DNA of 14,351 nt from Planctomycetales bacterium. GTDB lineage: Bacteria > Planctomycetota > Phycisphaerae > SM23-33. The DNA lies in NCBI GenBank assembly GCA_030673005.1, contig DAOVFI010000027.1:1-14351 (forward strand), in the 5' to 3' direction. The notes under the pieces were generated by a model, which saw only the letters and a list, made by a program, of their open reading frames with translations, ran no database searches and had not been told where the DNA came from. Positions 7,383 to 13,771 of this stretch are shown in pieces (positions within the stretch are counted from its first letter, which is position 1; each line of letters starts with the position of its first letter). The position numbers and the translations under genes are program-made.

Positions 7383-7865
7383 ATGACAGACACAGGTATT
7401 GATCTCATTCTGGAAAAGCATTCCGGTGCAGGAAGGGACGCCCTGATCCCGATCCTTCAGCAGGTACAGGCAGAGAAGGGGTATCTTTCCAGGGAAACGG
7501 TAGCGCGCGTGGGAAAACACCTGAATCTTCCGGCAAGCAAGATTTACGGCGTGGCGACCTTCTACAACCAGTTTCGATTTCATCCCCTGGGTAAGTATCA
7601 CATCACGGTCTGCCGAGGAACCGCATGCCACGTGAAGGGGTCGGGAAAGGTCCTGGATATGGCGATGAAGCAATTGAAACTCAAACCCGGGCAGACCTCC
7701 CGCGACAGGATGTTCAGCCTGGAGGTGGTCGCCTGTATGGGCGCGTGCGGGTTGGCGCCGGTGGTGAACATCAATGGTGAATTCCACGCGAAAGTAACAC
7801 CGCAGAAACTGGCGATGATTATAGACCAGTGCCGCGAAGAGGAATTGACGAATGCAGAAGGATAA
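7383..7865 (+). CDS. hydC: NuoE/HydC-like [2Fe-2S] subunit of NAD(P)-linked [FeFe]-hydrogenase
   Basis: A 160-residue NuoE-family protein: an N-terminal helical bundle (about 1-70; LIPILQQVQAEKGYLS, IYGVATFYNQFRF) and a thioredoxin-like domain with one [2Fe-2S] cluster held by Cys77, Cys82 (VCRGTAC), Cys118 and Cys122 (ACMGAC). In HydABC enzymes HydC passes electrons in the soluble cytoplasmic complex near the HydB flavin. The GAGGA at the rex stop (7369-7373) serves as ribosome-binding site. The reading frame overlaps hydB by 14 nt, which implies coupled translation and equal subunit amounts. Length and cysteine pattern are standard. Complex I NuoE is the main alternative, ruled out by the downstream hydA. 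Confidence 0.93.
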   Translation: MTDTGIDLILEKHSGAGRDALIPILQQVQAEKGYLSRETVARVGKHLNLPASKIYGVATFYNQFRFHPLGKYHITVCRGTACHVKGSGKVLDMAMKQLKLKPGQTSRDRMFSLEVVACMGACGLAPVVNINGEFHAKVTPQKLAMIIDQCREEELTNAEG

Positions 7866-10800
7866 ATCTGTCAATACAAACGGGAACGGTCGGTGCTGGC
7901 ATAAGCCTCAAAGGCCTTCAAAGGACCTGCTGGCCGGGTTGAAAGGCGGCGTATTATATGAGGCGTACAAGGCCGGCGAGGAGCAGTTGGCGGCGGAACT
8001 GATAAGGTTGCGACGCGAGGAATTGACCAGACCGGTCGTCTTCGTCGGCACGGGCACCTGCGGCCTGGGCGCCGGGGCGGGAAAGACGCTTGAGGTGATA
8101 CGTGAGTATCTACAGCAGAAGAAAGCCGACGTGGATGTAGTCGAGGTTGGCTGCATCGGGCTTTGTTCGTCCGAGCCGATTGTGGATGTCCAGTTGCCCG
8201 GCAGGGCGCGCATAAGTTTCGGCGGCGTTACCGCCGAGAACGCAGCCGACCTGCTCGAAGCCGCATTATCGGGGCAGAACGTTCCATCAGAAATGGTGCT
8301 GGGGCAGTTTCGCAACGGTCAGACCAGGCCATGGGACGACGTTCCTTATCTGGATGAGCATCCGTTCCTGGCCCGTCAGCGTCGCGTGGTCCTCGCGTCC
8401 AGCGGCATTATCGACCCGTCCGACATTGACGAATACATCGCGCGAGGCGGATATTCGGCAGCGGCCAGGGTGTTGAAGACCATGACGCCCGCCGAGGTGT
8501 GCGACCTGGTCGAGTCCAGCGGTTTGCGAGGCAGGGGCGGGGGCGGGTTCCCGACCGGAAAGAAGTGGCGTTTCGCGCTTAATACGCCGTCGGAGCAGAA
8601 GTACCTCATCTGCAACGCAGACGAGGGCGACCCGGGCGCTTTTATGGACCGGGCAGTCGGAGAGAGCGACCCTCATCGGCTTATCGAAGGGATTTTGATC
8701 GCCGCCTACGCAATCGGCGCTACCAAGGCCTACATCTACATCAGGGCGGAGTACCCCCTGGCGATAGAGCGCCTGGCCGAGGCCATGGAAAAGGCCGGCG
8801 AGTACGGACTCATCGGGCACAACATTCTCGGAAGCGGAAACAACCTGGAAATCGTAATCAAGCAAGGCGCCGGCGCGTTTGTCTGCGGCGAGGAGACGGC
8901 GCTGATCCACTCGATTGAAGGAAAGCGCGGCATGCCTCGCCCCAGGCCTCCGTTCCCGGCGGTCCAGGGACTGTTCGACAAGCCGACGATAATCAACAAC
9001 GTCGAGACGCTCTCGAACCTGGCGCTTATCCTCGAACGCGGGGCGGAATGGTTCGCGTCAATGGGCACCAAAGGAAGCAATGGCACGAAGGTCTTTGCGC
9101 TTTCGGGCATGGTCAACCGCACCGGTCTGGTCGAAGTGCCGATGGGCACGACTCTGCGTCAGGTCGTCTTTGACGTCGGCGGGGGCATCCCCAACAACAA
9201 GCGATGCAAGGCCGTTCAGATCGGCGGACCTTCGGGCGGATGCGTTCCCGAGGCGTATCTCGACATCGAGACCGATTACGAGGCGCTCAAGGAATTCGGT
9301 ACTATTATGGGTTCCGGCGGGCTGGTAGTGGTGGATGAATCGACCTGCATGGTCGATTTCGCCAAGTTCTTTATGGAGTTCATTCAGTCCGAGAGTTGCG
9401 GAAAGTGCATCCCCTGTCGGGAGGGCACGAAACGGATGCTCGAGATTCTCCAGGCCATTGTTTCGCCTCGCCGGAACGAGTCCGACATAGATGCCCTTCT
9501 GCGTTTCCAGGGAATAATGCACCTTGAGAAACTCGCCGAAACGATTAAGGCAACGAGCCTCTGCGGTCTGGGTCAGACGGCTCCGAATCCGGTGTTGAGC
9601 ACGCTTCGCTGGTTCCGCGACGAATACGAGGCGCATATTTTCGAGCGTAACTGTCCAGCCGGCGCTTGCGCCGAACTGGTGGGCGTTCCCTGCCAGAACA
9701 GTTGCCCGGTCAACACGGAAACCTGGCGATACGTAATCCACATCGCCCGTGGTGAGTACGCCGAAGCCTATCGCGTTATTCGACAGGCCAATCCGTTCCC
9801 GTCGGTCTGCGCCCGCGTATGTCATCACCCGTGCGAGCAGTCCTGCCGGGCCGGTTCGACCGGGGGCGAACCGATAGCCATCCGCGCGCTCAAGCGTTTC
9901 GTGGTGGATCGCGCAGACCCCGCCGAAGCCGCACCTGAAGTTACCCCCGCCGGGCCGGACGCCGCACGTATCGCGGTCATCGGCGCAGGACCTTCGGGGC
10001 TGGCTGCAGCGCATTACCTCTCCCTGAAAGGGCACAAAGTAACCATCTTCGAACGCGATTCGAAGCCCGGCGGGATGCTCATTTGCGCAATTCCCGAATA
10101 TCGCCTGCCGAGAGAACCCCTGGAAAAGGAGATAAACTCGCTGCTGAACGAGAACATCGACCTTAAGTGCAACATGGCCCTGGGGCGGGACATTACCATC
10201 GACGGGCTGCTCGATGACGGATACAAGGCCGTCTATCTCGCCACCGGCGCACACCGAAGCCGGAAGCTATCCCTGCCCGGCGAGGATGCCGAAGGCGTCA
10301 TTGCCGGAATCGTGTTCCTCAAGGCCCATAACCTTGAAGGCAAGGCATTGGCCAAAGGCCGGGTCGGTGTCATCGGCGGCGGCAACTCGGCAATGGACGC
10401 CGCCCGCGTCGCCCTCCGGCAGGGGATCGCCGAAAGCGTGGGCGTATTCTATCGTCGCACGAGGCGCGAGATGCCCGCATACGCCGAGGAGATCGAAGCC
10501 GGTCTGGCTGAAGGCGTTACAATCGAAGAGTTGGTCGCTCCGGTCGCACTGCACGTCGAGAACGGAAGGCTTACCGGGGTGCGCTTCATCCGTAATAGGC
10601 TTGGCGAACCGGATTCGTCAGGCCGGCGCAGACCGGAACCCGTTGGCGGCTCGGAGTTCGACGTGGAACTGGACACGCTGATTGTCGCTATCAGCGAGGA
10701 GCCGGAGACAGACGGATTCGGCGGTCTGGCCTTGACGAAATGGGGCACGCTGGCGACGAACGCCGAATCCTGCGCCACGGAGCGTTCGGGCGTGTTCGGC

Positions 10801-11124
10801 GGAGGCGACGCGGTCAGCGGACCGGGCACGATAATCGAGGCGGTGGCGGCGGGAAAAGACGCTGCCGTGATGATCGACCGGTACGTGGCGGGTAAATTGC
10901 TGAAACTTTTACCCAAACCGATACTCCCCACCGTGTATATCGAGCCTGTGCATATTCCCGAAGACGACGACCAGGACCAGGTGCGAGTCGTCCCGCCGGC
11001 ATTGCCGCCCGATGAGCGCAAAGGCAACTTCGCCGAAGTCGAGTTGTGCATCAGTGAGCGGGCGGCGATGCGCGAGGCGCGGCGATGTCTGCGATGCGAC
11101 CTTGATTTCACCCAACCTGAATAA
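7852..11124 (+). CDS. hydB: NuoF/HydB-like flavoprotein fused to GltD/NfnB-like FAD/NAD(P)H oxidoreductase
   Basis: A 1090-residue fusion. Residues 60-140: thioredoxin-like [2Fe-2S] domain (TGTCGLGAGAG, Cys70; GCIGLC, Cys101/Cys105). Residues 170-595: NuoF core with the FMN/NADH loop GLRGRGGGGFPTGKKW (224-239), NADEGDPGAFMDR (255-267) and a [4Fe-4S] site SCGKCIPC (Cys516, 519, 522) plus Cys571. Residues 600-670: cysteine-rich linker (CPAGAC, CQNSCP, CARVCHHPCEQSC) like the N-terminus of GltD. Residues 705-1015: GltD/NfnB core with FAD motif VIGAGPSGLAAA, nucleotide motif VIGGGNSAMDAAR (839-851), YRRTRREMPA (867-876; arginines of the type that bind the NADPH 2'-phosphate) and GVFGGGDAVSGPGTIIEAVAAGKDAA. 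The C-terminus ends with EARRCLRCDL (Cys1079/1082). Ordinary HydB is about 600 aa with a ferredoxin tail; here GltD replaces that tail. The fusion probably gives a second pyridine-nucleotide site, plausibly NADP(H). It would be the flavin hub of the complex with HydC and HydA. Confidence 0.93.
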   Translation: MQKDKSVNTNGNGRCWHKPQRPSKDLLAGLKGGVLYEAYKAGEEQLAAELIRLRREELTRPVVFVGTGTCGLGAGAGKTLEVIREYLQQKKADVDVVEVGCIGLCSSEPIVDVQLPGRARISFGGVTAENAADLLEAALSGQNVPSEMVLGQFRNGQTRPWDDVPYLDEHPFLARQRRVVLASSGIIDPSDIDEYIARGGYSAAARVLKTMTPAEVCDLVESSGLRGRGGGGFPTGKKWRFALNTPSEQKYLICNADEGDPGAFMDRAVGESDPHRLIEGILIAAYAIGATKAYIYIRAEYPLAIERLAEAMEKAGEYGLIGHNILGSGNNLEIVIKQGAGAFVCGEETALIHSIEGKRGMPRPRPPFPAVQGLFDKPTIINNVETLSNLALILERGAEWFASMGTKGSNGTKVFALSGMVNRTGLVEVPMGTTLRQVVFDVGGGIPNNKRCKAVQIGGPSGGCVPEAYLDIETDYEALKEFGTIMGSGGLVVVDESTCMVDFAKFFMEFIQSESCGKCIPCREGTKRMLEILQAIVSPRRNESDIDALLRFQGIMHLEKLAETIKATSLCGLGQTAPNPVLSTLRWFRDEYEAHIFERNCPAGACAELVGVPCQNSCPVNTETWRYVIHIARGEYAEAYRVIRQANPFPSVCARVCHHPCEQSCRAGSTGGEPIAIRALKRFVVDRADPAEAAPEVTPAGPDAARIAVIGAGPSGLAAAHYLSLKGHKVTIFERDSKPGGMLICAIPEYRLPREPLEKEINSLLNENIDLKCNMALGRDITIDGLLDDGYKAVYLATGAHRSRKLSLPGEDAEGVIAGIVFLKAHNLEGKALAKGRVGVIGGGNSAMDAARVALRQGIAESVGVFYRRTRREMPAYAEEIEAGLAEGVTIEELVAPVALHVENGRLTGVRFIRNRLGEPDSSGRRRPEPVGGSEFDVELDTLIVAISEEPETDGFGGLALTKWGTLATNAESCATERSGVFGGGDAVSGPGTIIEAVAAGKDAAVMIDRYVAGKLLKLLPKPILPTVYIEPVHIPEDDDQDQVRVVPPALPPDERKGNFAEVELCISERAAMREARRCLRCDLDFTQPE

Positions 11125-11133
11125 CCTGTAAAA

Positions 11134-11262
11134 ATGATTACAACGAAGATTGAACGGTATTTGGAAGAGACGAACGTCCCGGCGAAAAACGTAAAAAACG
11201 AGAGCAGGATTACCCGCCTTCGCAAGGCTACGGCGTGGCAAGCAGGGATTACTGGATTGTAG
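11134..11262 (+). CDS. Possible 42-codon small ORF in the hydB-hydA gap (likely a relic)
   Basis: The ATG at 11134, 10 nt after hydB, opens 42 codons beginning MITTKIERYLEETNVPAKNV and ending with a TAG at 11260-11262. The first 30 residues read like an amphipathic protein start. The last dozen (RLRKATAWQAGITGL) are encoded by a palindromic repeat, CGCC/GGCG at 11215-11235 with inner hairpin GCCTT-CGC-AAGGC. No good ribosome-binding site is present. It could be a gene start cut off by repeat insertion, a leader peptide, or nothing. I recognise no family. Confidence 0.25.
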   Translation: MITTKIERYLEETNVPAKNVKNESRITRLRKATAWQAGITGL

Positions 11263-11314
11263 GGATTTTTTTATTGTTTTTATCCCATAATCTTAAAATC
11301 CCCATAATCCCGCT
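11215..11314. repeat. Palindromic repeat and long imperfect inverted repeat between hydB and hydA
   Basis: A hairpin GCCTT-CGC-AAGGC (11216-11228), with outer CGCC/GGCG, is followed by an AT-rich imperfect inverted repeat. Its left arm begins AGCAGGGATTA at 11241 and its right arm ends TAATCCCGCT at 11314. The inner GGGAT (11262-11266) faces ATCCC (11282-11286) across a T-rich spacer. Nothing in it codes convincingly. It splits the hydB-hydA transcript by 262 bp in an otherwise tight operon. It could be an inserted repeat or a partial terminator/processing element that sets the HydA:HydB ratio. Confidence 0.55.
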
Positions 11315-11386
11315 ATTCTGTTTCGGCGATGTCGGGACCTTATCATTCGAAGAGAACCGATTAGAAAATAAAACAGAGGTGTTCGC

Positions 11387-13111
11387 ATGATTACACTGGA
11401 AGTTGACGGTCGGTCGATTGAAGCCAATGCGGGCGAGACGATTCTCACCGCCTTGAAACGGGAAGGTATTCATATTCCCACGCTGTGTTACATGGAGGGT
11501 CTGCCGCCCAGCGGCGCCTGTCGGATATGCGTTGTTGAAGTCGATGGCGCGCCCAACCTGACGCCCTCATGCTCTTATCCGGTGGCAGAGGGTATGAAGA
11601 TCAGGACAAGCACCCAAAAGGTGATCGAGGCCCGCAAAACGATTGTCAGACTGCTGTTGAGCAATCACCCCGACGATTGCCTCTACTGCTCGCGCAACGG
11701 AAAGTGCGACCTTCAGAAACTGGCGCAGGATTTGGGTATCCGCCGTCGGCTCTACCACGGTAAGAAGACCAGCAGGCCTATGGACGTTTCAAGTCCGGCG
11801 ATTATCCGCGACCCGGAGAAGTGCATTCTCTGCGGAAGGTGCGTGCGGATGTGCGAAGAGATACAGGGCGTATCGGCCATTGACTTTATCGGTCGCGGAA
11901 GCCGGGCGTTTATCGGAACGGCCTTCGACGAGGGGCTTAACGTCTCGTCGTGCATAAATTGCGGTCAGTGCATTTTGGTCTGCCCGACGGGCGCGTTGAG
12001 CGAACGGTCGTATCTGAACGAGGTAACCGCCGCGCTGGCCGACCCGGACAAAATGGTTGTCGTCCAGCATGCCCCGGCGGTGTCGGTAACGCTCGCAGAA
12101 GAGTTCGACATCAAGGCCGGCAAAGACGTGGACGGACAGATGGTCGCGGCATTGAGGCGCGTGGGATTCGACCGCGTGTTCGACACGTCGTTCTCGGCGG
12201 ACCTGACCATCATGGAAGAGGCCTCCGAGCTGGCGCAGCGAATCAAGACCGGCGGCGTGCTCCCGATGATGACAAGTTGTTCGCCGGGATGGATCAAGTT
12301 CGTCGAGCAGTTTTATCCCAGCCTTATCCCCAACGTTTCGACTTGCAAGAGTCCGCAGCAGATGATGGGCGCGATGATTAAAAGTTTCTTTGCCGAGCGA
12401 GAGGGTCTTGACCCGTCGAAGATTGTCAGCGTCTCGATCATGCCGTGTACGGCCAAGAAGTTCGAGTGTACCCGTCCGGAAATGGCGCCGAATAATATCC
12501 CGGACGTGGACTATGTGCTGACCACGCGCGAATTGGGCCAGTTGCTCCACATGTTCGGCATCGACCTGAACGCCATGGATGAAGAAGAAGCCGACACGCC
12601 TTTCGGCGAGCGATCTACCGCCGGGAAGATTTTCGGCGCAAGCGGCGGCGTGATGGAAGCGGCGGTGCGAACGGCGCATTACCTGCTGACCGGAAAGGAA
12701 CTTCCCGGCCTGGAAATCCAGCCTCTGCGAGGGCTCAAAGGCGCCAAGGAACTGCACATCGAAGTCGATGGTCTAAAAATCGGCGCTGCGGTCGTCAGCG
12801 GCATGGGCAACGCAAGGGTACTGCTGGACCAGGTGTGCGACGGGCGCGACGACCTGCAATTTATCGAGATAATGACCTGCCCGGGCGGGTGCATCAACGG
12901 TGGCGGCCAGCCGCTGGGAGCGGACCTGGACGCGGTGCGGGCGAGAATGAAAATGCTGTACAAGATCGACCGCGAAGAAGACGTGCGTGTCAGCCATAAG
13001 AATAAATGGATAACTCGCCTGTACGACGAGTTCCTCGGTCAGCCGCTGGGTGAATTAAGCCATCGCCTGCTGCATACGCATTACAGCAAGCGCGACGATC
13101 TGCTCCAGTAG
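11387..13111 (+). CDS. hydA: [FeFe]-hydrogenase catalytic subunit HydA (M3 type)
   Basis: A 574-residue [FeFe]-hydrogenase that makes or oxidises H2 at the H-cluster. It carries an N-terminal plant-type [2Fe-2S] domain (Cys34, 45, 48, 62), a His-Cys [4Fe-4S] cluster (His94, Cys98, 101, 107), a two-cluster ferredoxin domain (CILCGRCVRMC, Cys146-156; CINCGQCILVCP, Cys189-199) and the H domain. The H-cluster signatures are L1 MTSCSPGWIKFVE (Cys298), L2 MPCTAKKFE (Cys354, Lys357, Glu360) and L3 EIMTCPGGCINGGGQP (Cys498, Cys502). The F-cluster set matches clostridial CpI, and there is no extra C-terminal [2Fe-2S] domain as in Thermotoga HydA. Ser299 sits where CpI has its proton-relay Cys299. The ATG is preceded by AGAGG with a 7-nt gap. 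With HydB/HydC it fits HydDB group A3 (bifurcating), or A2 (glutamate-synthase-linked) given the GltD fusion; sequence trees would decide. Confidence 0.96.
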   Translation: MITLEVDGRSIEANAGETILTALKREGIHIPTLCYMEGLPPSGACRICVVEVDGAPNLTPSCSYPVAEGMKIRTSTQKVIEARKTIVRLLLSNHPDDCLYCSRNGKCDLQKLAQDLGIRRRLYHGKKTSRPMDVSSPAIIRDPEKCILCGRCVRMCEEIQGVSAIDFIGRGSRAFIGTAFDEGLNVSSCINCGQCILVCPTGALSERSYLNEVTAALADPDKMVVVQHAPAVSVTLAEEFDIKAGKDVDGQMVAALRRVGFDRVFDTSFSADLTIMEEASELAQRIKTGGVLPMMTSCSPGWIKFVEQFYPSLIPNVSTCKSPQQMMGAMIKSFFAEREGLDPSKIVSVSIMPCTAKKFECTRPEMAPNNIPDVDYVLTTRELGQLLHMFGIDLNAMDEEEADTPFGERSTAGKIFGASGGVMEAAVRTAHYLLTGKELPGLEIQPLRGLKGAKELHIEVDGLKIGAAVVSGMGNARVLLDQVCDGRDDLQFIEIMTCPGGCINGGGQPLGADLDAVRARMKMLYKIDREEDVRVSHKNKWITRLYDEFLGQPLGELSHRLLHTHYSKRDDLLQ

Positions 13112-13215
13112 TCGCACTGCAACAATAAAAAAAACATCGTAAGAGTTCAGCCCAATGCAGAAGAAAAGAGCAAGTGAGTGAATAGTTGCAAGAACATCAG
13201 GAATGAGGATTTGAC

Positions 13216-13647
13216 ATGAGCGTGAATAAGAAAGTGCTGGTAGTAGATGACGATCCGGATATCGTCGAACTGCTCGCCGCCTTGCTGAATGCTGAAGGTT
13301 ACGAGGTTGTTACCGCCTACAGTCAGAAAGAGGCCGAGGAGGTGTTGCTGACGGTCAGGCCCGACCTCGTGATCCTCGACCTGATGATGGAGCAGGCGGA
13401 TTCTGGGTTTGTGCTCGCCCACTACTTGAAAAAACTTTATCCGGATACGCCGGTGATTCTCTTGACGTCCGTAACCGCCGTTACGCGAATGTCGTTCGAT
13501 TCGCAGTCGCCCGAGGCGAGATCATGGCTGAAGATGGACCGCGTGCTGGACAAACCTGTCCGACCAGAGCAGTTGAAAGAAGAAGTTCGTCGGTTGCTGA
13601 AGGATGGGCCTCGCACGGAAGCGAATTCCGGCGCCGCCGACTTATGA
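13216..13647 (+). CDS. Single-domain response regulator (CheY-like receiver)
   Basis: A 143-residue stand-alone receiver domain without an output domain. Acidic pocket Asp11/Asp12, phosphoacceptor Asp55 (LVILDLMM), Thr84/Ser85 (ILLTSV) and Lys113 in the DKP motif are all present, so it should be phosphorylatable. The segment between beta-4 and beta-5 is longer than in CheY (TSVTAVTRMSFDSQSPEARSWLKMDRVLDKPV). The ATG follows GAGGA at 13205-13209 by 6 nt and lies 104 bp after hydA, inside the hyd operon. Its stop overlaps an ATG (13644) that once began a sensor kinase, now reduced to a scar. The receiver is therefore probably an orphan, served by another kinase or by small phosphodonors. Its role in hydrogenase control is unknown. 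Confidence 0.9.
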   Translation: MSVNKKVLVVDDDPDIVELLAALLNAEGYEVVTAYSQKEAEEVLLTVRPDLVILDLMMEQADSGFVLAHYLKKLYPDTPVILLTSVTAVTRMSFDSQSPEARSWLKMDRVLDKPVRPEQLKEEVRRLLKDGPRTEANSGAADL

Positions 13648-13766
13648 GTGAGGCGAATCATGCGGCCTGAGGGCCTGGTCAAAACGATTACCGAGCGACC
13701 GTTGCCAGCAAACCGGACGCCGGAAGCACCTTCACCGTTACACTCAAGCGAACACAGGAATCTTAG
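13644..13766 (+). pseudogene. Deletion scar of a sensor histidine kinase (start and extreme C-terminus only)
   Basis: The ATG at 13644 overlaps the receiver stop (ATGA), as in a coupled kinase gene, but gives only MSEANHAA before a stop at 13668-13670. Further along, one frame reads EGLVKTITER (about 13669-13698), the helix following the G2 box of HATPase_c domains. A second frame then reads VASKPDAGSTFTVTLKRTQE with a stop at 13764-13766, the standard end of such kinases (consensus GSTFTVTLP). The H box, N box and G1 box are missing. The simplest history is a large internal deletion plus a small one that shifted the frame. Nothing here can be a working kinase. hydE starts 6 nt after the last stop. 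Confidence 0.75.
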
Positions 13767-13771
13767 CGAGG

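Noticed and set aside
9058..10254. Long minus-strand open frame (398 codons) across hydB
   Set aside because: It lies wholly inside hydB, whose frame shows many conserved motifs; the opposite frame is open because of high-GC codon use.
11316..11386. Separate Rex-controlled promoter for hydA
   Set aside because: No GTGA-N6-TCAC palindrome or good -35/-10 pair was found before the hydA ribosome-binding site.
11134..11410. Duplication of the hydA start (both sequences begin ATGATTACA)
   Set aside because: Identity fades after nine bases and the encoded peptides differ; likely chance.
11789..12757. Minus-strand open frame (322 codons) across hydA
   Set aside because: Shadow of hydA; composition rich in His and Arg, no recognisable motif and no ribosome-binding site.
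7383..13111. Part of a respiratory complex I (NuoEFG)
   Set aside because: HydA has all three H-cluster motifs and the operon includes hydE, so it is a hydrogenase and not NuoG.
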